Assembly: GCA_012064385.1 (NCBI GenBank)
Contig: QRDG01000129.1
Location: 2,097,015 to 2,161,014 of the forward strand
Origin: Puccinellia tenuiflora
Lineage: Eukaryota; Streptophyta; Magnoliopsida; Poales; Poaceae
DNA: 64,000 bases
Direction of reading: 5' to 3'
Under the pieces are notes generated by a model. That model was not told the origin of the DNA. It made no database searches and saw only the letters and a list, made by a program, of their open reading frames with translations. Shown piece by piece: positions 24,391 through 36,339 of the stretch (position 1 is the stretch's first letter; each line of letters begins with the position of its first letter). The translations under genes and the position numbers were made by a program.

Positions 24391-24426
24391 GAAGGCGCGC
24401 TCGTCGAGTTTCTACGTGAGAACTAG

Positions 24427-27400
24427 GAGATTTTCGCCTGGTGTCCATCCGACATGCCAGGCATACCCAGGGAATTCGCCGAGCACGCCCTCCAGATCCT
24501 GCCCAATGCGAGGCCCGTCAAGCAAACGATGCGCCGCTTTGCGGAGCCGAAGCGCCTCGCCATTGGGCAAGAAATCGATAGGCTCCTGGCAGCCAACTTC
24601 ATCCGGGAGATCAAGAAGTCTGACTGGGTCGCAAACCCAGTCCTGGTGCCAAAGAAGAACACGGACATACTACGCATGTGTGTCGACTTCACTTCGTTAA
24701 ACAAGTGTTGTCCAAAAGATCATTTTCCACTGCCTCGAATCGACCAGATTGTCGACTCGACTGCAGGCTGCGCACGCCTCTGCTTCCTGGATGCCTATTC
24801 AGGCTATAACCAGATCAGGATGAAGAAAGAGGACGAAGAGAAAACAGCATTCATCACACCCTTTGGTGTCTACTGCTACACAACGATGCCCTTCGGGCTG
24901 AAGAACGCGGGTGCCACGTACCAGCGTATGATGCAGAACTGCCTCAAGGAGCAGATCGGACGCAATGTCCAGGTCTACGTTGACGACATCGTCATCAAGA
25001 CCAAGCAGGAAGACACGCTCCTTGACGACCTCCGCGAAACATTCGCCGCACTGAAGAAATACACCATCAAGCTGAACCCTACAAAGTGCGTGTTCGGCGT
25101 GCCAGCCGGGCAACTACTAGGCTACCTCGTATCTGCGCGAGGCATTGAAGCAAACCCGGAGAAAATACAGGCGCTCCTGAAGATGCCGGCACCGTCGAAG
25201 CTCAGGGATGTGCAGCAGCTCTCTGGAAGGATAGCGGCACTCAGCCGATTCATCAGCAGGCTTGGGGAGAAGGCACTCCCGTTCTACCAACTGATGAAGA
25301 AGACGGACCGCTTCGAGTGGACCGAGGAAGCCCAAGCCGCCTTCGTCGACCTCAAGCGCACCCTGTCAACACCACCAGTCTTGGTGGCACCACGCGAAAA
25401 GGAGCCGCTGTATCTCTATATAGCGGCCACAAACAGAGTAGTCAGTACGGTGCTGGTAGTCGAGCGGGCTGAAGAAGGAAAAGCTCACGGCGTGCAGAGA
25501 CCGATATACTACCTCAGCGAGGTGCTGTCTCAGTCGAAGCAGAGATACCCGCACTATCAGAAGCTGGCGTATGGGGTATTCATGACCTCACGCAAGGTGG
25601 CACACTACTTCCAAGAGCACCCCATCACGGTGGTGAGCGCGGCTCCCCTAAGTGACATACTCAACAACTCCAAAGCGACAGGCAGAGTCGCCAAATGGAG
25701 CATCGAATTAGGTCCTCTAGACCTAACATACAAACACCCAACAGCAATCAAGGCTCAAGTTCTCCCCGACTTCACTACAGAGTGGATGGAGATGCAGCTT
25801 CCATCGGTACCCGATACGTCCAACTCATGGACCATGTACTTCGATGGGTCCAAGAGGAACGAAGGAGCAGGAGCAGGTGTTATCCTCATATCACCCAAAG
25901 GCGACAAGCTCCGTTATGTGCTGCAGATGGACTTCGAGAAACCATCCAACAACGAAGCAGAATATGAAGCCTTGATCCATGGAATGAAGATGGCTAAGGA
26001 GTGCTGTGCTGATCGCCTGATGATATACGGAGACTCGAACCTGGTCGTGCAACAGACCATGAAGGAGTGCGACGCAACAACAGAGAACATGATAGCATAC
26101 AGGAACCTGTATAACATCATGGAGGGGAACTTCGATGGCTGCGAGCTTCGCCATGTCGGGCGAGCGAGCAATGAGGAGGCCGACACCCTCGCCAACATCG
26201 GGTCCTTGAAACTCAAGCTGCCCCCCGGAGTCTTCCTGGAGAAGATAAACAAAAGATCTATCAAGGTTAAGCAGCCTGCGGCTCCCTCTACACCAGCAAC
26301 CGGGACCGAAGCTGCAAGCGAAGACGCACCTGCAGCAGCAGAACCTTCAGTCGAAGTATTCCTCGTCGAGCCCATCTGGACAAAGCCATTCCTGGCATAT
26401 ATGCTCCGGCAGGAGCTTCCAGAGGACACAGTCGAAGCACGGCGCATCACTCGCCGCTCAAAAGCATTCACAATTATCGGCGGAGAGCTGTACAAGCGCA
26501 GCATATCAGGCATCCTCCAGAGGTGCATCGCATCAGAGGACGGCAGGGCCTTACTCCTCGAGATCCACGCTGGCACGTGCGGACACCATGCTAGCAGCAG
26601 AGCCTTAGTCGCCAAGGCCCTGCGTGCTGGATTCTACTGGCCCACGGCGTTACAGGACGCTGAGGACATCGTCAAGCGGTGTATCGGCTGCCAAAAATTC
26701 GCAACAAGACCTCATGCACCGGCGTCAGAACTGAAGACAATACCTTTGGCGTGGCCTTTCGCCCAGTGGGGACTCGATATGGTCGGACCACTGCGCAAGT
26801 CGTCTCGAGGGGGACACACACATCTGCTGGTGGCTGTCGATAAATTCACCAAGTGGATAGAGGCCGTGCCAGTTACCAACTGCGCAGCTACCTCAGCTGT
26901 CAACTTCATCAAGTCCATCATGTTCCGCTTTGGAGTGCCTCACAGCATCATCACCGACAACGGAACAAACTTCACCGCCGAAGAGTTCCAAGATTTCTGC
27001 AAGGAGCAAGGGATCAAGCTCAATTACGCCTCGGTCGCTCATCCGCAGTCCAATGGACAAGTGGAAAAAGCGAACGGCCTCGTCTGCAGCGGAGTCAAGA
27101 AACGCCTCTTCGTGCCGCTCAAGCGCGCGGCGGGTGCTTGGGTGGAGGAGCTACCCTCCGTGCTCTGGAGCCTGCGCACCACGCCAAACAGATCAACCCA
27201 GTACACCCCATTCTTCATGGTGTACGGAGCAGAAGCAGTCCTGCCACATGACATACGCTTCGACGCACCTCGCATCGTTGCGTATGATGAAGACGACGCT
27301 GAAGCCGCACTCGAAGACGACGTCGACTTGCTGGACGAGGCCCGGGACATCGCACTCTCCCGAACGGCTATCTACCAGCAGAACCTCCGCAACTACCACA

Positions 27401-27612
27401 GCAAGCGGTTGCGCACAAGAGCCTTTGTCGAAGGAGACCTGGTACTCAGGCTCAAACAGAAGAAGGTGCACAAGCTCGCCTCCCCATGGGAGGGACCCTT
27501 CATCATCGCCGAGGTAATCGGCGGAGGCGCATACCGCCTGAAGGACCCGAAGACAGGCGAACTCATCCGCAACCCATGGAATGCGGCGCAACTAAGACGC
27601 TTTTACGCGTAG
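24427..27612 (+). pseudogene. Tat pol: RT, RNase H, archaeal RNase H, integrase
   Basis: Apart from the two upstream TAG codons this region is open for more than 1050 codons. RT shows MCVDFTSLNKCCPKDHFPLP, FLDAYSGYNQI, MPFGLKNAGATYQRMM and the catalytic YVDDIVIKT (about 24973-25000). The gypsy RNase H follows (about 25310-25700). The second, archaeal-type RNase H is SWTMYFDGSKRNEGAGAGV to SNNEAEYEALIHGM, YGDSNLVVQQ and HVGRASNEEADTLA (about 25825-26200). Integrase has the zinc-binding H-H-C-C set (HAGTCGHHASSR, CIGCQKF), WGLDMVGPL, TDNGTNFTAEEFQDFC and ending KDPKTGELIRNPWNAAQLRR. The double RNase H is diagnostic of the Tat lineage. Confidence 0.93.
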
Positions 27613-28108
27613 CACAATTGATGATAAGGCTATTCAGCCACTGATGTAATCCTCGAGACTTTGTCTCCCATAATAAAAGCGCAATGTTCCTCTATCTTCG
27701 GAGTCGACATACCGCACGCCAAAGAAAATCGCCTCCGCAGCACCTGATACTCAGAAGCTGCGTCGTATGGCCAACCACTAACAAACTCCGGCGCAGCACC
27801 CTACGCCCGGGGGCTGCACTGTTGAGCTAAACATAAACAAAGAGAACCGCCTCCGCAGCACCTGATACTCGGGGGCTGCGTCGTATGGCTGACCAAAAGC
27901 AAACTCCGGGACAGCACCCGAAGCTCGGGGGCTGCACTGTCGAGCAAAAACAAAAACAAGGAAGATCGCCTCCGTGGCACCCTATACTTGGGAACCACGT
28001 CGCTTAGGCCAAAACAAAACAAACTATATATGCAAAGCAACTCCAAGCTATACAGAGCAAACGCACAATTTTCCTGCAAGTACACAATGTGCTTGCACAA
28101 ACAAAAAA
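27613..28108. repeat. Imperfect tandem repeats after Tat pol
   Basis: Untranslated region with at least two and a half imperfect units of about 120-130 bp built around GCCTCCGCAGCACCTGATAC and CTCGGGGGCTGC (starting near 27728, 27846 and 27966). No open frame on + is present; the antisense transcription unit ends at its right edge. Confidence 0.7.
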
Positions 28109-28968
28109 TCAGTCTACAGGCTCACTCTTTGGAACCCGCGACGCCACATAATCCGAGTAAACCTCGGTGTCGCGTTCTAGTTTTCTAACCAACTTGACAG
28201 CTACGTCTTCTACGGCACGATAATGGGCATCCATCGGCGTAGGCTCCCCGTTTTCCCTGTTGGGGACCTCTTCTATTCCCCTCAGGACGAGATACGGGTG
28301 CCGCCGGTGAACAAAAGCTAAGGCGTACGTCGCACCGCTGACAAGCTGCGTCCGGATGAAACTCTGGGCAGCCTCGCCGTTGCAGAATCGTGCCATGAGA
28401 GCACCAAGACCCTGCGGCTGCGGATCCAGGGGGAACAACGCCTTATACACAAGCGCCAGTGCAGAACGGCACGCCCCAGCAAAGGACGTCACCTGGCCTA
28501 TGCGATCTTGAAGAACGGCCAGCACCCGACCTCGGGAGGGGTCTGACCAAAACGAGGTGGTGTCACGTCCGACAACCTCAGCAATACGGCGAAGTCGATT
28601 CTCCACCCGACTGGCCTCAGCTTGAGGGTTTTGTTGTACACCTGCACACGAAGGAAAAATGAGGCAACTAAGTAAACAAGTGGTGCTAAAGGACTCGGGG
28701 GCTCGCAGCCACTTACACAGTAAGTCGTTGTTGGCCTTTTCCAATTCCTCAAGGAGAAAAGCTTCCCGTTCAGCGGGGCGAGGCTGCTTCGACTTCAGTA
28801 CGGCCAAGGCACCCTGCGCCACCCGCAGATCTTGCTCAAGCCTAGAGCAGCGATCCCGGAGCATCGTGAGCCGATAATCCCCGGAGTCGCGGTTCCCAGA
28901 AGAGCAACCAGCAGCCGCGGCCGCATGGACATGTGGCGTCGCACCTGAAGACGGAGTGGTAATCGTTG
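28109..28968 (-). CDS. Antisense ORF of the Tat element, distal coiled-coil unit
   Basis: Two antisense exons are suggested: about 28968-28722, coding for a coiled coil with RDRCSRLEQDLRVAQGALAV and EREAFLLEELEKANNDLL, ending at a GT donor; and about 28642-28109, coding for GVQQNPQAEASRVENRLRRI onward, ending KSEPVD and a stop. Domains of known function are absent; the product is a Leu/Glu/Arg-rich helical protein. Such antisense genes between pol and the 3' LTR are known in Tat elements and are of unknown role. Whether it is a separate gene or the last exons of the unit at 29170-32113 is undecided. Confidence 0.5.
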
Positions 28969-29169
28969 GATTTACCTGTTAGCAAGCCAAGCAAACATGT
29001 ATGAGACAACTTAGGAGGCACGGGGGCTGGAAGAAGTCGCAAGGCACAAGGACATCAGAATAAAGGCAAAATCTTATCTAAAGTTCACAGCTGGCACAGT
29101 CATTACAACGGAGCGACAAGCGTCGCCACAGACAAACTACAAAAAGACGAAAAATACAAAGATAAGCAG

Positions 29170-32113
29170 CTACTGCGAGCTCGCGGATTTCTTGGCCTTC
29201 TCCGCACGCTTCGCAGCCTGCTTCTCCAAGGTCTCGGTCAGCTTCTGTGCCAACTCGCGAGACCGCTCGGCGAAGCCGCTGAGAGCCATCGGCTTGCCAT
29301 CGGGTCCGCGGGGTAGCCCGGACAAAGCCTTGTCGAAGTCACCCTCGAAGCCGTGCCCCAGCAGCATAAGGAGGGTGGTCTGCGAGCCACGTACCGTGTG
29401 CTCGCGTCTGAAGTTGTCGATGGCGGAGCCGTCAGAGCCAAACAGTTCAACCAGTTCCCCGAGGGAAGCAGGAGCTTGCCCCTGGGGAAACACGCGTCCG
29501 TGCAGACTCGTCAGCGCATCAGCAGCCTTCCCAAGAGACCACTTGCCTGTTGGCCGGCACCCTCTACAGCAGCAACTGCGCTGTCCAAATCGCCGGCGGC
29601 AGCCTGTGCGCTGGAACATGCCACAGTGCCAAGGCTACCTGAAGAAAACGGCAAAAAGAACTCGGTCAAACCAAAGGACGCAGAAAGAGCAAAGAACAAA
29701 AGAGTCCACACTTACCCAACAAGGAGTTGCTCGCCGTGCAGAGGCGCTGCACCAAGGTCTGCTCGCGGGCATCGGCTGCCTCCTTCGCGAGCACGGCGGC
29801 ATCCACCTGCTCCTTAAGGGTAGCAGCCTGTTGCGAGGCACTCTCCCCCTCGCGCCGCGACTGCGCCAACAACTCTGCAGACAATGGGCGTTCAGACAAA
29901 TAGCAATAACACAAACAGTCCAAAACGGTGGAGGATAAAGGACAAACCTCGGAGTTCGGCGGACTCTCGCTCCAGACGAGTTTTCTCCGCCTCCATGGCC
30001 GCGAAACGGCGGCCAATACCCAAAAGCTCGAGCGTCATAGGCTGCGCCAAACAAAGAACAAAGAGTCAGTGGAAGAACTTGAGTCTGTACACGACTGAAT
30101 TCAGTCGCCCACAGACTCGGGGGCTACTCCCATCGGGAGCGCTGTCGCGCACCCGATAAAACATAAACAGAAAGCAAAGAAACAAAGGAGAAAGATCAGT
30201 CTAGAGTCTATACCCAACTGTTCCTAGTTGACTATAGACTCGGGGGCTACTCCCATCGGGAGCGCTGTCGCGCACCCGATATAAACAAAAAGTACTCATT
30301 ACTCACATGCTCGGCTGAATCAAGCGGAGGAGCGCTGGCGATTGTGACGAGGGCGTCGCCGGGAGTCGAGGCAGTCGTGGCTGGCGCAGCGCCGGGGACA
30401 GACGGCGGCGGAGGAGCCTTAGTCTCCGCACGACGGCCCCCCGCGCTGTCACCCTCATCCGTTCGTTCGCCAGCATTGGGCGGCAGAGACGCACGAGAGG
30501 AAGAATCCCTGCAGATAAGCCAAGAATCACAGTTAGCAACTCTACGCAATGAGACAGGAAAAGAAGAAGTCGCGAACTTACGAGCTGAGGACAGTCAGCA
30601 GGGTGGCAGGGTCGAAGCAGTCCGGAGCAGCGCGAGCCTTCTTCGGAGGAGGCTCTATGGGATCGTGCGCCGGACGGACCTCTTTGTTGGTGCGAGCAAG
30701 GGGCGACGAGGTGCTGGAGCCTTCCGCGGCGGAACCCTGCTTCGACTTCCCCGCTGCCTTGGAGCCAGCATCGCGGGCACGCTTGCGGGCCAGGAGAGGA
30801 ACGTCATCACTGTCCGTAGCGACTGCGTCTTCGGTCGACGTAGCGGAACAGACAGAAATGTCCTGTTCATCAGGATCATCCCGCAAGTCAGGGACCGCGG
30901 AAGTACCTTTCTCCTCAGGAAGAGGAGGAAGGCTGACAAACGTCGAGAAGCCCTAAAAACATAAAAACAAGGCGAGTTCCTCGGAAATCAAAACATTGGC
31001 AAGCACATCAAGCAGACAAAAGGTACACAAGAACCAAGTACATACCTCCGGAACAGGGTTCTCGAGGCTGAAAGGCGTCACGGGCGATTCAAGGACGTTC
31101 GCCTCGCCGACCTTGAGCATGGTCAGCGCGCAAACGCGAGATTCGACCTCGCCCGCGGACAACTCCTCCGCGGACATGCGCGTCACGTCGGCGGCTCCGG
31201 CAAACTCGAACAACGGATGCGCCCGAGCCTGAATCGGGTGCACCCGCCTTCTGATGAAAGTGGCGATGAGGTGAACGCCACTTACCTCCTTGCCGGCGGT
31301 CTTCAGCAGACCTGACACCCGAGACAGGAGAGGCTCAGACTCCTTGGTCTCTCGGGAGTTGGGGCGGTGCGTCCATGACTTCCTCTTCGTCACCGTCACG
31401 CCAGCACGGAATGGGGGAACCCCGTACTTCTGCCCAGGCTGGTGGACGTCGGCGACGTAGAACCACTTCTTCCTCCAATTCTGCGCGGACTCGAGCAGCT
31501 TCAGGTTGAAGTACTCGATGTCCCCGCGGGACTGGATGCCGAAGCCCCCGACGGGGTAAACTCCGTGAGCGCCGGCATTGCGCTTCACGTTGAAGATCCG
31601 CTGCCACAGCCCCCAGTGCGGGTGAATGCCGAGGAAGCACTCGCACAGGACGATGAAGCAGCTGATGTGGAGGATGGAGTTCGGCGTGAAGTCGTGGAGC
31701 TGGACGCCGTATGCGTACATCAGCCCACGGACAAACTCGTGAACAGGGAAGGCGAATCCCCTGTTCACAAAATCGACGAAGCAGACGCGCTCGCCGTCGC
31801 GGGGATGAGGGGCCACCTCGTCGCCGGGCGCCCGCGTCGCCATCTTCTCCAACGGCAGTAGGAGGCCGTCACGGTGGAGCGCATCTAGCTGACGCTCGTC
31901 CACGGACGACCTCTGCCAGTCGCCGTGAACCTTCTTCAAACCGCCGGCCGTACCGGCGGCGGCGGCGGCGGCGCTAGCGGACTTCTTCTTCCCGGTGGTC
32001 TTCTTCATGACGAAGATGGGGACGCGCGGTTTGGTGGCTGAGAGTGGAGAAACAGGGCGCAAGAGGAGAAGGAAAGCTCCGGCGGTGAGAATGGGGATTG
32101 TACCTTTTTTCAC
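29170..32113 (-). CDS. Antisense multi-exon gene of the Tat element (transposase_28-like)
   Basis: The first exon runs from an ATG at 32006-32008 (or 32111-32113) to a GT donor at about 31046. It carries the plant 'putative gypsy type transposon' domain (Pfam PF04195-like): VCFVDFVNRGFAFPVHEFVR, GLMYAYGVQLHDFTPNSILH and ECFLGIHPHWGLWQRIF. Further exons follow: about 30953-30582 (acidic, then a basic KKAR nuclear-signal-like segment), about 30509-30306 (Pro/Ala-rich), then short coiled-coil exons near 30040-29720. A final exon ends with EKQAAKRAEKAKKSASSQ and TAG at 29170. Exon joins fit GT-AG rules where checked. Such antisense ORFs are recurrent in RIRE2/Grande-type elements; their function is unknown. 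Confidence 0.65.
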
Positions 32114-33147
32114 CGCCAGGGCGCCCCCTACTTATCCATCGGACCGCGCGATCTACGCCGTCCAATATTCACCGGATGTAACGGAGCACATCTAACCCTA
32201 CATGTGGAGCGCATGGAGGGCAACCGTCGCCGGTCGTGTCGCCCACTGCGCACGAGAAACGAGGAGGCCACCATCAAGGCGTGGCGAAATTTTCGCGCCC
32301 ACCAGTCAAACCGACGTGACGTTTCGTACTGTCACTTCTGGCAGGCCAAACGGCAGAACGCCTCGGTATCACAGCGCACGTGCGTGACGTCATTCATGAC
32401 GCATAAGATACAGACTGTCGTAGGCGTGGTCGTAGTCGAAAAAGTATCGACTCCCATATGCTGTCAGACGGAACAAAGTTCGCATCTGCTCACTCCCATC
32501 GGGAGCGAAAGAAATCCCTCGATCCTCGACAAAATAAATGGGTTGAGATTATCCCCAGACTCAAATAATTCAGCATAAAATTGGGAAGCACTCCCCTCAG
32601 GAGCATCACCACGCACTCGAAGGAAGCACGACTGTGCAACACTCGAAAGGTTATCGACTCCGGTCTAACCCGAGCAACATACCTGAGATGAATCAAATAC
32701 AGCTGACCCTCGGATGCTGCACTCTGAAGTGCAAAGGTAAGACCCACCAATCCGTCATGTAGGGCCAGGCCCACTGGCAGCAGCCGTGGTAGCTTGACAG
32801 ATATGCCGTACCAGCAGGTGCGAAGAAAAATCCCGACGGACGCGTTGGGTACCCTTTCAGGCCGAATTCGACTCCGTAAGATCCCGAGCGGCTGGAGTCG
32901 AAGGGACTAGCCTCCAAGCTCGAGCCTGGGGACTCGAGTTTGATGTACGCTAATAACGTTTGTGCCCGAGAGCACTTAACTGGTCCCGATCCGTCGAGAG
33001 TACCAGGCTTATTATGCGAGTTCCACCACTAAGCATCCTAAAACACGGATACGAATAAAACACTAAAAGCATAACTCGCACCAGGACGATACAGTGCGGA
33101 GGAGTCCCTACCAGACTCTCCAAGTCTACTAGGTCCTCGGGGGCTAC
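32114..33147. other. Tat element 3' untranslated region and purine tract
   Basis: Noncoding on both strands apart from short broken frames. The promoter of the antisense gene would lie at 32114-32300. The right end, TCCTCGGGGGCTAC directly before the 3' LTR, is the polypurine-tract position. The same CTCGGGGGCTAC word recurs near 30116 and 30240 inside the element. Confidence 0.6.
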
Positions 33148-33600
33148 TGACGTGGGTACACCTTTCGGGTGTGCCACCATGGACTACCCTGGTGCGGAAG
33201 AGAATAAAAGGCCCATATGTCATCAGGCCCAGGAAGGAGGCCCCGAAGGAAAGATTCAGAGATATTAGGTCGGCAGGCCCAGATGTAAACCTAGTCGGTA
33301 ACGGACCCGAGACCCAGTCCTACTGTTTAAGGACTGGGAGGGCCGCCGACCTAGGGTACGTTCATACTCATCGCCAAAAACCCTAGCGAGATCGAATCTC
33401 ATGATCTCGCCATTGTAACCCATCTGTAAGCTCATCATCAATACTAGACAAGCAGGACGTAGGGCTTTTACCTTCGGGGGCCTGAACCTGGGTAAATCTC
33501 TCTTCTCAGCCGACGAATCCACCAGTACCACCATCTTCTTCTCCTATTCTTTCAACCCGAGGATGTCATCCGAGGGATTTGGCGTGGTAACCCCACGTCA
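33148..33600 (+). repeat. 3' LTR of the Tat element
   Basis: A 453-bp copy of 20441-20896, differing at about 10 positions and by one missing CAT/ATC triplet (by eye). The target duplication GACGC follows at 33601-33605. Confidence 0.95.
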
Positions 33601-35376
33601 GACGCCCACCAGGCATAACGTGCACGTCGCAACACACACGTTATGCGGGTGGAATTGTGATAACATTACAATAGTTCTCGACGAAACCCACAAAAGAACA
33701 TATATACAATAACGACTCACAGAGTCAAGAATACAAAAGATACATTACAAAGATCCAAACAACAGCGGAAGCGAATAGTATCCGGCTACAGATAAGAATA
33801 CAAATTGGACTAAGAGTCCTGAATATAACCAAAGGCACCATAACCCTGCCCAGGCCAAGCCGGAGGGATTCCCAAGCTAACGTCGTCAGACTTCAAACCT
33901 GTTGGCTGCCATGGAATAGCAGCCCCGAAGGGGTCAGTACTATGAAGTACTGGCAAGTAATACTCACAAGATATCAAGGCTGAATTCCGAGGAAAGGGGT
34001 TAGCGATTGAGCCGGCAGCAAGCAGCACTATCAACTAATAGAGACACGCTACAAACTTTCATCTAACAGAGACAAGATAAGAGAGCGCATAAGGAACCAA
34101 CTATACTAACACCAAACATAACCCAGCCGATTCCTTACCAGCCCGTTTATCCCACGAGCAGCAAGCCCAAAGGCACTCAGACAGTTGGCAATTTTATATT
34201 TTATTATTGAAGTAGTTCTATCTTACTAATCAACTTATTATCATTAGGTGTAAGTTGTCTATGATCTTGTTAGCCAGCACATTTCACCAAGTCGTCCATA
34301 ATCGCGGACACGACTTTTCGAAAAGATTTAACCCTGCAGGGGTGCAAAAATGTAACCACACGCACTTCAACCCTTGTTGCCAGCCATTAGCACACTTCCT
34401 ATGGTGTACCGGCAGGGTATCCGACACTACACTTTCCTTCACTACAAACCAAGTCCAGGGAACCACCTAGCTAGGTCTTGCCCACCTTGAAAGTCTGGCC
34501 GAAGCTCCGAGGTGGACCTAACCGATGCGAGAACGGCTTCGATAGGGAACACTCATATGATTGCCCCTCCTTCCACACGTGATAAACGAATGCTCCGCAG
34601 CCCTACCGTAAGTAACCATCATCATATCGGAGGCGTCCCATCCGTACCTGCATCAAAATAAAGCGTCACGCAAATGGAAACACCCGAACTACTTGTGGTG
34701 CCCTGGACAAGGCTGCAGATCCGGTACTAGGTCAAGGGGAGTCCCATTTCCTCCGACATGTGGGTAGTGCACTCAGTCTTGGATCAGAGGACAAGAACTC
34801 GGGTCCTAGGCGACACTAGCAGAACAAAACGCCACGATTGGCCTTCTGCCGGTGCCTTATCTTTATTAATTATATCCCATCGCCAAACATTATAGATTAT
34901 CATGTGAATTTAAACCCAACTATCAAATTAAAGCATGACTAGAACAAGACTCGAGCAATACAAACATAAGCATGCACTACGACTCGCAAGGCCAACAAGG
35001 TAAACAAGCAACAGGGTAATAGGATGTGGGGGTGGGGCATATCATGGCTGCAAGGTAAACATGCAAATAGGATCGAGACACAAGCATCGCAATATAAGAC
35101 TAGCAAGGAACAAAAGATAGGACGTGTGAGAGACAGAAAACAAGCGAAGATAGCAAGGGAGTATCACTTGCCTGCAATCCAGTAAAGGTAGCAGAACCTG
35201 TCGTTGCTCATTCAACTGAACGTCCTATTCCCGAAGAAGCCACAAACACTGGAAGCGCAAAAGATGCATTTTACTACTATGGCAAAAGAAGCGGCATGTT
35301 GATGACATGATGCATGACAAAAATAAAATAACAGGCAATTCTAATTTGGGGAAAAACCCCGGGGCATTACAAGCCG

Positions 35377-36324
35377 GACGGTACCGGTGGGTAAATTAGT
35401 ACGCCCCTGCAGGGTTTAATCTTTTCGAAAAGCCGTGTCCGCGGTTATGGATGCCTTGGGAATGGATTTACGAGATCATAGATAACCTTAACTTAATTAA
35501 TTAATTTGGCAGCTAGAGGTTGTATTTTCAACATGTGATGAAAGGTTCATTTCCTCGAGGGTGATTCGAGGGAGTGCCTTGGTGGAGATGAGAGGTTCTG
35601 GTTACAAGTTGGTTCAATGAGAACCGAAGATGAAAGTTTACTCTCTTATCCATTTTATGAAAAACACTCTGAGTAGTCGATGCCATGGGTCGTTTATATC
35701 TTTCTAAATGAAAACTAGCTTTATGCAAAACAACTAATATACCGCTTTAGAGCCTCCGTCATCATTGGGCCTATATCGCCCTACTAAACTTGTGAGTACG
35801 CCGTACTAAGTCTCTCCTTGTTGATTATTACTTGTTTCAGAGGAGGACGACACCGAGCAGACAAGTGGGTTCTTCGTGGACATCGACAAGTAGTCTGGGG
35901 TTCTGAGGTGGCAGCTTGGGACGTCCTGGAACAGGCTGGCATGGGATGTTTATCTGTGGGCCTCTTAGGCCATATTTTGGATCTTGTTGTTAGACAACAC
36001 TACTTCGCTTCCGCATGATGTACTGATGGGTCTGTGACCTTTGTTTGTAATTTGTATCTTTCTCATATATGAGTTGCTATATGATCTCTTTGTGTCGTAG
36101 AGTCTGTGATGTGCCAGTTGTTCCGCAGTCTTGATCTCTCTACTATGCATGATAGCTATGTCTGAGCTTATGGCATGATCGAAGTGTTGCGTTTCCGATG
36201 ATCCATTCCGAGCACGCCTGCCAAAGGTTTTGGCCTGGGATTGGTAACCCCAGTAACCTTCGATTGTGTAGCATGACCAGTTGCACATAGCGTCATTGTA
36301 TAGTTATGGGGTCGGGGCGCTACA
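35377..36324 (+). repeat. 5' LTR remnant of the chromovirus, part 2
   Basis: Matches about 45597-46543 of the 3' LTR with a few percent difference and ends GCGCTACA at 36324. It contains the perfect 12-base palindrome CTTTTCGAAAAG (35421-35432). Confidence 0.93.
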
Positions 36325-36327
36325 AGT

Positions 36328-36339
36328 TGGTATCAGAGC
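36328..36339 (+). other. Primer binding site (initiator Met tRNA type)
   Basis: TGGTATCAGAGC, three bases after the 5' LTR end, is the complement of the 3' end of plant initiator methionine tRNA. It is the usual minus-strand primer site of chromoviruses. Confidence 0.93.

Larger units (their letters stand above)
20441..33600 (+). mobile_element. Complete Tat-lineage Ty3-gypsy retrotransposon
   Basis: This 13.16-kb element has LTRs at 20441-20896 (456 bp) and 33148-33600 (453 bp), both TGACGTGGGT...CCCCACGTCA. A perfect target duplication GACGC flanks it (20436-20440 and 33601-33605). Inside are a PBS-like TTGGCGCCGTCTGTGGG right after the 5' LTR, gag-protease, RT, RNase H, an extra archaeal-type RNase H and integrase on +, then a multi-exon antisense gene on -. 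The second RNase H and the antisense gene are features of the Tat (RIRE2/Grande/Retand) lineage. By eye the LTRs differ at about 10 bases plus one 3-bp indel (about 2%), so the insertion is young. The ORFs contain frameshifts and stops. Confidence 0.95.
20363..35371 (-). mobile_element. Solo LTR (1.84 kb), interrupted by a Tat element
   Basis: After removing the nested Tat element, 20363-20440 plus 33606-35371 form one LTR of about 1844 bp. On the minus strand it reads TGTAATGCCCCGGGG at the start and GGGGGGCGTTTCA at the end. It is flanked by a perfect 5-bp duplication AGCCG (20358-20362 and 35372-35376) within the chromovirus LTR. No internal domain is attached, so it is a solo LTR produced by unequal recombination. 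It shares a conserved block with its host LTR in opposite orientation (34296-34344 against 35403-35450). Confidence 0.88.

Noticed and set aside
27700..28020. Regularly spaced repeats considered as a CRISPR-like array
   Set aside because: The units are long, imperfect and contiguous without spacers, and lie in the untranslated region of a plant retrotransposon.
36328..36339. tRNA-like match
   Set aside because: It is only the 12-base complement of a tRNA 3' end and serves as a retroelement primer site, not a tRNA gene.
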